A program made the translations under genes and the position numbers. From Proteus vulgaris (lineage in GTDB: Bacteria; Pseudomonadota; Gammaproteobacteria; Enterobacterales; Enterobacteriaceae), in assembly GCF_023100685.1 (NCBI RefSeq), contig NZ_CP090064.1:3286001-3350000 (forward strand): a stretch of DNA of 64,000 nucleotides, read 5' to 3'. The notes beneath the pieces were generated by a model. It saw only the letters and a program-made list of their open reading frames with translations. It was not told the DNA's origin and did no database searches. Numbering within the stretch: position 1 is the first letter of the stretch; every line of letters begins with the position of its first letter. Positions 19,582-27,780 of the stretch are shown here, one piece after another.

Positions 19582-19795
19582 TGCTGGCAAGGCAGATACC
19601 TATAATGAGACTGCTATCATTTCTGTGGTTAATTTGGTGCTATCCGAAGGTATAGATAACGGGCGTATTATCGCTGAACGAATTAACGATGCTGGCTATC
19701 AAACGAAAGGTGGTAAAGCATGGGATAAGGATATTTATTCAGCGTGGAAACAGCACAAGGATATAGTAAATAAATTGAATTATTTGCAGGACTAA
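19550..19795 (+). CDS. Hypothetical protein, possibly a recombinase-type fragment
   Basis: The 81-residue frame opens with GTG 19,550 but the frame continues upstream, so the N-terminus is uncertain. The part from about residue 20 (NLVLSEGIDNGRIIAERINDAGYQ, then GGKAWDKDIYSAWKQHKD) resembles the helix-turn-helix tail seen in serine recombinases, where a new host end is fitted with 'NGxxTxxGxxW'. No catalytic domain is present. It is probably the remaining end of a larger gene. Confidence 0.35.
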   Translation: MVILIDFAFLIAGKADTYNETAIISVVNLVLSEGIDNGRIIAERINDAGYQTKGGKAWDKDIYSAWKQHKDIVNKLNYLQD

Positions 19796-19906
19796 AGCCA
19801 CTATTGATTTTAACGTATAAAAATTGTTATCACAAATTTTGCTATCTATAATAACGGACAATTTAAACTATATTTTTGTCCGTTAAGTGCTAAAAGAATT
19901 ATATTA

Positions 19907-20578
19907 TTATGATAAATTATTCATTAACCTTGAAAATTCACTCATGCATATATGTATATTTTTCACCCGTTCTTCGGCGGTGCTATTGTAATCATTCGGA
20001 TGTACCTTATCAGTGAGTATGTATAACTCAACATGCTCCAAGTTTTTTGTCACATTATCTTTTATTTCAATAAAATTACTTCCATTATTTAATTTTGTCG
20101 AAACTACTACATGATATTTTAAATTATCAGAAAAAGAACTATTCTTTTTTTCTTTAGTTATCCCATCATTGAAAGTGAAACTCGTTCCTTTTAATTTATC
20201 TATTTTTTTATTCCACGTATCACAAAATGCAAAAATATCATTTCTAGACCATCCAAAATCAAGCTTTAAGTCGATGATATCACTACTTACTCTATCATTC
20301 ATAATTAATATATCTGGGAAAAATCGTATATTTGCTGTTGATGAAAACAATTGCTGATCTACGAAATATTGATAACTATCAGGTAAATTTTTTGATAAAT
20401 AATCAGCAAATAGATCTTCAAAAACACCCGATACAGAATGACTACGCCCACGAAACACTCTCTTGTTTTCAACATATGTTTCTCTTGAATTTTGATAGGC
20501 ATATATCAAATTCTCTATAATGTCTTCTGGTGACTCATTTTTATTTTTTAATTTATTTATTAGCATTTCTATTCTCAA
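19907..20578 (-). CDS. Hypothetical protein with PD-(D/E)XK nuclease-like core
   Basis: The 223-residue protein has a conserved-looking block at about residues 42-115: a helix with FEDLFADYL, then RFFPDILIMND and SDIIDLKLDFGW. A Glu in the first helix, PD in one strand and D-L-K in the next match the PD-(D/E)XK fold used by many restriction and defence nucleases. No DNA-binding or helicase domain is attached. It is transcribed opposite to the neighbours and ends at AT-rich DNA. The nuclease call is inference from motif spacing. Confidence 0.5.
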   Translation of the reverse strand: MRIEMLINKLKNKNESPEDIIENLIYAYQNSRETYVENKRVFRGRSHSVSGVFEDLFADYLSKNLPDSYQYFVDQQLFSSTANIRFFPDILIMNDRVSSDIIDLKLDFGWSRNDIFAFCDTWNKKIDKLKGTSFTFNDGITKEKKNSSFSDNLKYHVVVSTKLNNGSNFIEIKDNVTKNLEHVELYILTDKVHPNDYNSTAEERVKNIHICMSEFSRLMNNLS

Positions 20579-21199
20579 ATTAGTTTTATTATTACGGCTA
20601 CCCCCAACATATGCTGAAGTTAACAGCTATCTAATCATAATGCTAAGTTGATAGTAAAAACTTAGCAAACCTTAGCATTGAATACGTAGTTACCTTAACA
20701 TTTCTATATATCTAAATTTGAGCATAAATTACGTTAATCATTACTATGACTGGCTTTGAGTAAGTTCGCCTCCTGCGCAGTGTGCAATTTACCTTAGCAA
20801 TCCTTATCATCTGAAACGTTATCAAATGTTATCATTTACCTAAGATATCCAAAGATTCAACGCTAATAAACCTTAGGAAAACTTAAGATTGAGGCATTAG
20901 AAAAACGTTAGGATTTGTTAGGGTTTAATATTTATTTTTGTCGCTATCACCCTATATTTACAGTTTTTCTAACGTGTCCGAAAACTATTTTCTGTTAGAT
21001 ACATAAACCATGATTCTTAACATACTAGAAAAGTCATTTCACTTACGCGCATACTGTTCACGAAAGTATCTACCTTACGCATCCACCCTAGTGATTCTGT
21101 TACCTCGATCCCAATACCAACTTTATCAATGATTGACTATTTACTCATCAAAATTAAGCCCCAACTCATCGTTAAAGGGCTTTAATATAATGATATATA
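20579..21199. repeat. Non-coding region with clustered CCTTAGCA-type repeats
   Basis: No ORF is supported in these ~620 bp. Between 20,641 and 20,930 there are repeated 7-8-mers of the form CTTAGCA or CCTTAnCA: 20,661, 20,671, 20,693, 20,792 and 20,802, plus an inverted TGCTAAG at 20,641 and variants CCTTAGGA (20,871), CTTAAGA and GTTAGGA further right. Two pairs are spaced exactly 10 bp, one helical turn. The pattern suggests protein-binding sites or iterons of a lost element. From 20,950 on I see nothing. Confidence 0.4.
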
Positions 21200-21871
21200 T
21201 CACTTATATTGTGTGAAATATTCAGGAGTTACTAAGAATGGGACAAGGCCATATTGCATTAATTCATTTACTGACACATCTGATAATTTAAAAGTCAGTG
21301 GTTTTTTGTCAAATTTAATTCCGCTTATTAACACCGGGTCATTTTTAGATGTGCTTCCTGTAAATGTCACGCCTAACGCAACTGCCTTATCAATTTTCAC
21401 GTTACCAGGTATAAGAATAATGCTGATACTAAAATCCATCTTTTGATGTGAATCTTTTTCTGCTTGCTTGATTCTTTTAATTAACCCTTCTGAAGCATTA
21501 ACACCAGCCAATATATCTTTGTAAGAGATAATCATTAGATCCGTATCAATAATCTTCTTATCTTCTCCAACCTTGCCAACACCAACAGGTATTGAGAAAT
21601 GTGCGAATGAATCAAATTTTTGCTTATAACATTCAACATATTCCGCATCTTTAAAAATTGTAGGTACTTTATTTTTTAATTCTATTAATGATTTAGATTC
21701 CTTTCTGGAGTCTTCAAAATCATTACATGAAGATACTTCGAAATTAATATCTCCTTTAACAAATTTTTGCTCACTAGATAATAAGTCATCTGTATTTATT
21801 TTTGTTTCTAAATCAACCTTACAACCAACTAATAAGGAAGATATAACAGCAACCATAAATATTTTCTTCAT
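21200..21871 (-). CDS. Putative lipoprotein, phage/element-associated
   Basis: The product has a lipoprotein signal peptide: MKKIFMVAVISSLLVGC with the lipobox LVGC and Cys at position 17. The mature part (~207 residues) is soluble with no transmembrane segment and has two further cysteines (SCNDFED and VECYKQKF) that could form a disulfide. ATG 21,871 was chosen because AAGGG lies 8 bp before it; the longer TTG/ATG frame adds nine residues ahead of the signal. It resembles DUF7424-type accessory lipoproteins, but that name is tentative. It sits next to another lipoprotein gene. Confidence 0.6.
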   Translation of the reverse strand: MKKIFMVAVISSLLVGCKVDLETKINTDDLLSSEQKFVKGDINFEVSSCNDFEDSRKESKSLIELKNKVPTIFKDAEYVECYKQKFDSFAHFSIPVGVGKVGEDKKIIDTDLMIISYKDILAGVNASEGLIKRIKQAEKDSHQKMDFSISIILIPGNVKIDKAVALGVTFTGSTSKNDPVLISGIKFDKKPLTFKLSDVSVNELMQYGLVPFLVTPEYFTQYK

Positions 21872-21989
21872 CAAAAAACCCTTATGATAATTAAACAAAA
21901 CTTTACAATTTCATTTAACCATCATAAAGGCTTATAGCAAGCAAAAAATGCAGAGAACAATCTAAATACGACTTATAGCACTTTGACTG

Positions 21990-22271
21990 CTATTTCTTTT
22001 CTGCCATTTCAATTATTTCTTTGGCTGTTTTACCATCAAGTTTATCTTTGAATAACTGCTGTTTCTCTTGATCACTTCCTTTCGTGCTACCAACTTCAAA
22101 CATTGTTTTCAATACAGCTTTCTGTAATTGAGCAAATTGTTCTGCTGGCAATTCTTCCTTCATTGATTGCATTGATTGTTTTATTTCATCAGTTGACGAT
22201 GCTTTAAATTTAGCCTCGCCACAGCCAATGAGAAATAAAGATAGCACAGCTACCGTTAGAAATTTTTTCAC
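21990..22271 (-). CDS. Small lipoprotein of the DUF6694 type
   Basis: The 93-residue protein has a lipoprotein signal (MKKFLTVAVLSLFLIGC, lipobox LIGC, Cys17) and a short, charged helical mature part ending DGKTAKEIIEMAEKK. This fits small DUF6694-like lipoproteins that accompany mobile elements in enterobacteria. An AGGAGG ribosome site lies 5-6 bp before the ATG. A decayed second copy is at 17,936, which shows that this module has been duplicated in the hotspot. Confidence 0.6.
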   Translation of the reverse strand: MKKFLTVAVLSLFLIGCGEAKFKASSTDEIKQSMQSMKEELPAEQFAQLQKAVLKTMFEVGSTKGSDQEKQQLFKDKLDGKTAKEIIEMAEKK

Positions 22272-22334
22272 ATCTACCTCCTAAAAAGATTCATCAAGGA
22301 TAATAATGAATAACAGCAAAAGAAAGCAAAACTA

Positions 22335-22579
22335 TCAATTAGGTGATATAGCGCTCATTAAATTTTGGTAAGTTAACCTATTAGCTTTATTGTAAGCATC
22401 AGAAGAAAGTGAAGTCGCTTTTTGAGGATCACTTGATGCAATACTTTGGTAAATTGTTGTATCCCCAATCTGAACAGAGATATTTCTATTCGCTTGAGCG
22501 TTAGCCATTACCGCATTAGTATTTTCAGGCAAGACAGCTAAACCTTGAATTGTATCAATTAATTTCCCTGAGAATTTAC
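22335..22579 (-). pseudogene. Gene fragment cut by the IS3-family insertion
   Basis: The minus-strand frame KFSGKLIDTIQGLAVLPENT and onward to LMSAISPN stop looks like the C-terminal ~80 residues of a real protein, but its 5' part is replaced by the IS end at 22,580. The longer open frame starting at 22,670 is an accidental fusion: its first ~25 residues come from the transposase 3' end read out of frame. The family of the fragment is unknown to me. Confidence 0.5.
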
Positions 22580-22599
22580 TGTAGTGGTCAACTAAAACT

Positions 22600-23205
<606 letters not shown>

Positions 23206-23207
23206 CA

Positions 23208-23444
23208 TCAAGGACCAGTAACCTTTTTTAATATTTCATTTTCCATTTCAATACGTTGAAGTTTTTTCTTTAATTCACGTATTTCAATTTGCTCAGATGT
23301 AATAAGGGACGCTTTGGGCGTTTTCCCAGCCCTTTCGTCCCGTAATTGTTTTATCCAGCGAGTCATAGTGGAAATACCAATATTCATGGCATTAATTGCA
23401 TCAGCAACTGTATAGTTCTGATCCACAATCAGTTGGGTGGCCAA
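23208..23444 (-). pseudogene. IS3-family transposase orfA, 5'-truncated
   Basis: The 78-residue frame contains the helix-turn-helix and leucine-zipper part of OrfA ([56 protein letters not shown]). The first ~20 residues are missing; coding sequence begins directly beside the terminal repeat. The normal programmed frameshift partner orfB is broken, so the element is dead. Confidence 0.8.
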
Positions 23445-23462
23445 ATGTATTAAACCACTACA

Positions 23463-23868
23463 TACCGCATGTAAAGTTTTAAGAGATCAGATAGGAAAGC
23501 ATTCAAGATATGTCTTTGTTCATACAGAGTCAAAAAAACGTCCTGATGGAGCCATGACACCCCAGGTTAGAAAAATGAGAGTTGATGACAACAGTGGCTG
23601 GCGTGCTGGATTAAAAAGAGCTGGTATCGAAAACTTTCGCTTTCATGACTTAAGACATACTTGGGCAAGTTGGTTAATTCAATCTGGCGTACCACTAACA
23701 GCATTACAAGAAATGGGAGACTGGGAAAGTATCGAAATGGTTAGAAGGTATGCTCATCTAGCACCAAACCATTTGACAGAGCACGCACGTAAAATTGATG
23801 ACGTTTTTAATGATAACGACACAAATACGACACAAAGAAAAAATCAAGTTGGATTAAAATTAGCGTAA
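23463..23868 (+). pseudogene. C-terminal half of a tyrosine integrase of an older element
   Basis: The fragment keeps the distal catalytic motifs: [11 protein letters not shown] (His-X-X-Arg box) and the RRYAHL tyrosine. The first catalytic Arg and the whole N-terminus were removed by the IS at 23,462. Its stop codon is 3 bp before the prophage core sequence at 23,872, the position expected for an integrase that used the same tRNA site. It is a trace of an earlier integration. A smaller fossil of the same gene lies at 18,293. Confidence 0.8.
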
Positions 23869-23871
23869 GAT

Positions 23872-23929
23872 ATTGATTTTAAATGGTACGCCCTACAGGA
23901 TTCGAACCTGTGACCTACGGCTTAGAAGG
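23872..23929. other. attL core: copy of the tRNA-Arg 3' end
   Basis: 58 bp are identical to 63,130-63,187. The repeat includes the CCA end, the T arm and the anticodon arm up to the anticodon stem of tRNA-Arg, plus 12 bp beyond the tRNA 3' end. Past 23,929 the sequence leaves the tRNA, so this is not a working tRNA gene. Confidence 0.92.
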
Positions 23930-24045
23930 GCGTTATATACTGATTTCATTGAGTTTTATATAATTTCATGAGATTTCATCTTTTTGATTTACAAGGATTT
24001 ATATACCTTGCATGATTTCAGCTAGTTTCATATCATTTCTTCGTT

Positions 24046-24069
24046 ACTTGACCCGTTACTTGACCCGCA
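24046..24069. repeat. Left arm-type repeat, two tandem ACTTGACCCG boxes
   Basis: Two ACTTGACCCG decamers separated by TT and followed by CA. The same 24 bp occur at 63,071-63,094 by the other prophage end. A likely role is integrase arm-type binding sites. They also sit directly upstream of int, so integrase could autoregulate. Confidence 0.65.
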
Positions 24070-24094
24070 AACAACCCGTAAATGGAAATTAGTT

Positions 24095-25321
24095 ATGGCT
24101 AGCGTATTACTGACTGATAGTAAAATACGAGGACTGAAACCAAAGAAATCTGCGTATTATACTTGGCAAGCATCAGCGACTAGAGGCACTGGACGCCTTG
24201 GTGTAAAAACATATCCATCTGGAAGAAAAGTTTTCGTCTACCGCTACTTCAAAGATGGAAAAGAGAAATTTATATCGCTTGGTGATTACCCTAATTTATC
24301 ACTAGCAGATGCTGCAGTAAAATCCGTAGCAGCTGCTACCGAATCATCATCCCCAGAGAGAATTAAATATGAACACGCCACAGTAAAACAGCTTTTTGAT
24401 GATTACATTGAAGATCAAAAACGACAAGGCAAGCGTTCATATGATAAAACTCAAAACAGACTAAATCAGGTTCTAGATAGTAAGCATATTGATGCCTCTA
24501 TGCCTGCAAAAGATGTGACTCCAGATCATATAAAAAGAATACTTTCTGAGTTTATCTCCCGAGGTGCTTTGGCAGGTTCGAACAAAGTAAGAGCAAATCT
24601 ACATGCGGTATTCAACTTCGGTTTGTTTGCCGATAATGATCCAGCAAAAATAAACGAGCGCGTTATTTATGGATTGGAACGAAATCCTGTCACTGTGGTT
24701 CCTAGACAAAAAGGTGCAGATAAAGCGTTAGATAGATTTTTATCATGGGATGAGTTGAAGCTATTATTAGAGCTATTCAATAAGCCCACCATCGAATGCC
24801 CTATTAACTCAGATTATGCGCGTCTATTTCTATTTTGCGTTTATTCCGCAGGACAAAGGCCATGGGAAATTCTGGCCAATACTCGCGACAATTGGGATAA
24901 AAAGAACAATACATTAACGGTTCCACCTCATATTTCAAAAACAGGCGATTATCATGTCATTCCACTGGTACAGCCTGCTATTGATATTCTTAATATCCAA
25001 GAACTATTGTATCCAACATCAAATTATCTTTTCCCTGCTGATACTAAAGAAAGACACTTGCTAACGTCTGAATACGCTAAACAATTAAATAAATTTTGTA
25101 AGAAAAATGAGTTTGAGAAATTTACACCTAGAGATGTGAGAAGAACATTCAAAACATTGGCTGGAGAAATGGGAATAAGTTCTGAGTTAAGGGATATGGT
25201 GCAAAACCACAAAAGACCAGGAGTTTCTCAAAAGCATTATGATAGATATGATTATTTAAGAGAAAAACGAGAAACGCTTGATACATGGTGTGAAAAACTA
25301 TCGTCTCTAAAAGAAGCATAG
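24095..25321 (+). CDS. int: Prophage tyrosine integrase (P4-like)
   Basis: The 408-residue protein has the N-terminal DUF4102-type arm-binding domain (LTDSKIRGLKPKKSAYY, GRKVFVYRYFKDGKEKFISLGDYP), a central core-binding domain (~100-190) and the catalytic domain with Arg in GQRPWEIL (~254), the RDVRRTFKT box (~345-353; Asp replaces the common His), and the nucleophile in QKHYDRYDY (~380). It sits 165 bp inside attL and drives recombination between the 58-bp tRNA cores. All catalytic residues appear present, so it should be active. Confidence 0.92.
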   Translation: MASVLLTDSKIRGLKPKKSAYYTWQASATRGTGRLGVKTYPSGRKVFVYRYFKDGKEKFISLGDYPNLSLADAAVKSVAAATESSSPERIKYEHATVKQLFDDYIEDQKRQGKRSYDKTQNRLNQVLDSKHIDASMPAKDVTPDHIKRILSEFISRGALAGSNKVRANLHAVFNFGLFADNDPAKINERVIYGLERNPVTVVPRQKGADKALDRFLSWDELKLLLELFNKPTIECPINSDYARLFLFCVYSAGQRPWEILANTRDNWDKKNNTLTVPPHISKTGDYHVIPLVQPAIDILNIQELLYPTSNYLFPADTKERHLLTSEYAKQLNKFCKKNEFEKFTPRDVRRTFKTLAGEMGISSELRDMVQNHKRPGVSQKHYDRYDYLREKRETLDTWCEKLSSLKEA

Positions 25322-25339
25322 TATTTGTATATCATTTAA

Positions 25340-25379
25340 ATTCCTTATTGTCGGATAGATGTAACCCACAATAAGGAAT
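25340..25379. other. 11-bp perfect inverted repeat after int, with possible leader ORF
   Basis: ATTCCTTATTG and CAATAAGGAAT are separated by 18 bp, starting 18 bp after the int stop. There is no T-run. The right arm contains AAGGAA, a ribosome-site-like sequence, 7 bp before ATG 25,387, which opens a 33-codon frame to 25,488. The hairpin could mask that site. The ORF is too short to support as a gene. Confidence 0.35.
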
Positions 25380-25528
25380 GCTAAAAATGAGAATGGCTCT
25401 ATATGCCTGTCATTGTCATAGAAATCAGTTATCAACATTGAACTCTACAAATAAAAGAACAAAAATTGAGCATTTTAGTACAAAGTAACGTACACTGAAT
25501 CACGATATCCCTATAATGGGTGAAAGAT

Positions 25529-25690
25529 ATGAAAGCTTTTAATGTGATAAGAATGTTTCAAGACGCACTAGTAGAAGTTACCTGCCCAAGTTGTTCTTAT
25601 GTTGCCAAACAAAACAAACATAAACTTAAGAAAAACCTAATCTTATTGTGTCCGAATTGCGGTTACATGTTTTATTTCAATAAAATATAA
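25529..25690 (+). CDS. Small zinc-ribbon protein, 53 residues
   Basis: The product contains two Cys-X2-Cys knuckles, CPSC (residues 19-22) and CPNC (~41-44), spaced as in a zinc ribbon, with a Lys-rich hairpin between them. The layout recalls small phage regulators such as Mu Com, which opens a translational hairpin of a modification gene, but overall identity is not evident and no mom or dam gene follows. A GGTGAAAG site precedes the ATG. Confidence 0.55.
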   Translation: MKAFNVIRMFQDALVEVTCPSCSYVAKQNKHKLKKNLILLCPNCGYMFYFNKI

Positions 25691-25703
25691 AACTAAACTC
25701 AAT

Positions 25704-25844
25704 ATGCCAGTTGTTGCCGTAGACGTTGAACGACAACAACCAGCACATTTGCGCGAGTATTTTAATGAACGATTAGCGTTTTATCGTGAGAGAAGCAAGA
25801 AACTGCCAGATGGTAATTCAGTGCAGTATTTGAAAACGGAGTAG
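25704..25844 (+). CDS. Small phage protein or gene tail, 46 residues
   Basis: The frame MPVVAVDVERQQPAHLREYF then NERLAFYRERSKKL and QYLKTE stop looks like real coding sequence, acidic-basic and helical. It begins 13 bp after the zinc-ribbon gene, and similar short proteins follow Com-like genes in other prophages. No domain is recognised, and it could be the remaining end of a longer lost gene. Confidence 0.35.
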   Translation: MPVVAVDVERQQPAHLREYFNERLAFYRERSKKLPDGNSVQYLKTE

Positions 25845-25927
25845 CGCCGATGCTCGATTGGGCCGACTGAGTTATATAATCAATCAGTTATCAATTTTTG
25901 GTGTCTTATTGGTGTCCTGATTTTATA

Positions 25928-26341
25928 TCACTTAAAAATACCAGAACTCAAATCAATAAAATGCTCTAATGACAACTTACCTTCAAACTTGTCTCCATAT
26001 TCCCGATTCATTGTCTGCATGTCTAATTTGAATGATATATTCTTAAATTTACCTGATTTATTTATAGGAATTAATTTATTATCTAAAAAAAACTTAATAA
26101 CTTTTTTATGCCCTTCAATGTCATCAATATTTAAGTAAAAACACGCAACTCCAGATTCAGCATTATTCGTATATTTACAATGCTCGACTACGCTATTTAA
26201 AATTGCTTTTTGACATATTTTATCTGTGAATTCCGCATCATTAAAAAAATACATCCACTTACCAATTTTGTCATTATTTGTGTTATTACTTTCATTTTTA
26301 GATGAAAAATAAACCCAAAAATCATTTTCTCTAATCTTCAT
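25928..26341 (-). CDS. Hypothetical protein, possible prophage accessory gene
   Basis: The 137-residue product is soluble and AT-rich, with no signal peptide or transmembrane segment. It has the look of a small alpha/beta domain (WVYFSSKN, KWMYFFND, ACFYLNIDDIEGHKKVIKFFLDN). I do not recognise the family. It lies after the tail-fibre gene at the end of the late block, a usual place for accessory (moron) genes. The 54-bp gap to the fibre gene has no clear terminator, so it may have its own promoter. Confidence 0.5.
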   Translation of the reverse strand: MKIRENDFWVYFSSKNESNNTNNDKIGKWMYFFNDAEFTDKICQKAILNSVVEHCKYTNNAESGVACFYLNIDDIEGHKKVIKFFLDNKLIPINKSGKFKNISFKLDMQTMNREYGDKFEGKLSLEHFIDLSSGIFK

Positions 26342-26395
26342 AAAACACCTAACTTATACATGATAATATTTTAGTGTAGCACTCTAATTATTATA

Positions 26396-27745
26396 TTAAA
26401 CTTCCTCTTCTTGTTGTCTACGTTCCTCTTCCGCTTTCTGCGCTTCTTCCATCTTACGCATTCTCACGTTATAGATTGATTGCTCTGGCATCTGCACACG
26501 AACGGAAATAAAACGACCATCAGGAATATCAATTGGGTCACCATCATTGAAACCGTCAATTTCATTATTAGCAAACTCAGGTGCGTTAGGGGGAGTGCGA
26601 TGATACGTTTTAACGAGAATAGAGCCGTCTTTGTTGATTTTAGAGTTAACCCATATCAGTGGTTGTTTATTGACATCTAGCGGAATTTCAATACCACCAT
26701 CGACACCGCCCCAGCCTGCATCAGCATTAAAACCTAATACACCCTCGATAAGGTATTCGCCCTGAGCTACTCGAGTAACAGTAGCGCCTTCTGATTCATC
26801 GTTAGTGGTAAATGTGCCATCAGGGTTAATGTCGATAATTGGAGATGCACGTTTAATAAAACCATTACTGTCTACCGTTGTGTTTTTGGCGCTCCATATC
26901 GCATTCCAAGGTGTCGTAGTATCAACAACATCATTTGATGAACTGAAACGACTCATTAATATGCCAGATGTATTCATAAATAACATAGCTCGGCGATTTC
27001 CGTTATATGTAGATTGCCAGCCGGCACCATTACTTGGAAACCCTGGTGAACCAGAAGATGAGCCATAAAAACATGAGACTAATGATGGTTCGCTAAGACC
27101 TGCACCACCAATACCGTAATCACCAATCAACATCATTGTGCCTGATAATTTTGGTATTTGGATTCCGTTATAACCTGATACAGAATTGAGCTCAATGTTA
27201 GTCCCACCTGCATTACTGGTCGTTAATGATATTGATGTTTTACCATCCGCTGATTTTGAAATTAGCTTCGTTGTTGCTTCTATCGCTGATGTGAATGATT
27301 GTGTTTTTGATAAAGTTAAATCTGCTTTACTACTAATATCCCCCTGCATCTTCTTAATGCTATCGAGTGTGATAACTTCACCATTTGGTATCTCAATTTT
27401 TGTCTGTCCTGTTTCACTCATCCATGTATTCATTGCATCAAGGAAATATTGTGCGTATGCATTTATGGCAACCATCGTTCTAGCTGCATCACTATTATTA
27501 TCTGGCTCAGTAATATGAATTGAGAATGTGGTGTTAGTTGCTGTGGCTAATGCAGGTTGTGCTAATACTAATTCAGTATCGGAATTAACGGATTTAATCA
27601 TATACGGAATATTCGTGTTTCCCGATTTAATTAAAATCGTCATTCCAATATTAATGGCGGGATTATTATTTTTAAATTTAGTGCCAGTGCCTTTGACAAT
27701 AGCAGACCCTGACACTGTGTTAACAGTGCCTGTTGTGTATATCAT
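26396..27745 (-). CDS. Phage tail fibre protein
   Basis: The 449-residue protein starts with a beta-rich module shared by Proteus phage fibres (MIYTTGTVNTVSGSAIVKG, then FKNNNPAINIGM), followed by repeated beta segments and a shaft-like region (SKADLTLSKTQSFTSAIEATTKL). The end is a Glu/Arg/Gln-rich charged tail. It probably forms the receptor-binding fibre of the virion. It is the last large late gene, downstream of gpJ, where host-range genes are swapped between phages. No chaperone gene is adjacent. Confidence 0.7.
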   Translation of the reverse strand: MIYTTGTVNTVSGSAIVKGTGTKFKNNNPAINIGMTILIKSGNTNIPYMIKSVNSDTELVLAQPALATATNTTFSIHITEPDNNSDAARTMVAINAYAQYFLDAMNTWMSETGQTKIEIPNGEVITLDSIKKMQGDISSKADLTLSKTQSFTSAIEATTKLISKSADGKTSISLTTSNAGGTNIELNSVSGYNGIQIPKLSGTMMLIGDYGIGGAGLSEPSLVSCFYGSSSGSPGFPSNGAGWQSTYNGNRRAMLFMNTSGILMSRFSSSNDVVDTTTPWNAIWSAKNTTVDSNGFIKRASPIIDINPDGTFTTNDESEGATVTRVAQGEYLIEGVLGFNADAGWGGVDGGIEIPLDVNKQPLIWVNSKINKDGSILVKTYHRTPPNAPEFANNEIDGFNDGDPIDIPDGRFISVRVQMPEQSIYNVRMRKMEEAQKAEEERRQQEEEV

Positions 27746-27780
27746 GAATAATTTTCCTAGAGGTATAAATGAAGGGTTAA

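Noticed and set aside
20641..20930. CRISPR array
   Set aside because: Repeats are 7-8 bp, irregular and partly inverted; no uniform spacers or cas genes.
23880..23930. Second tRNA-Arg gene at the left
   Set aside because: Only the 3' part is present; the acceptor 5' strand and D arm are missing. It is the attL copy.
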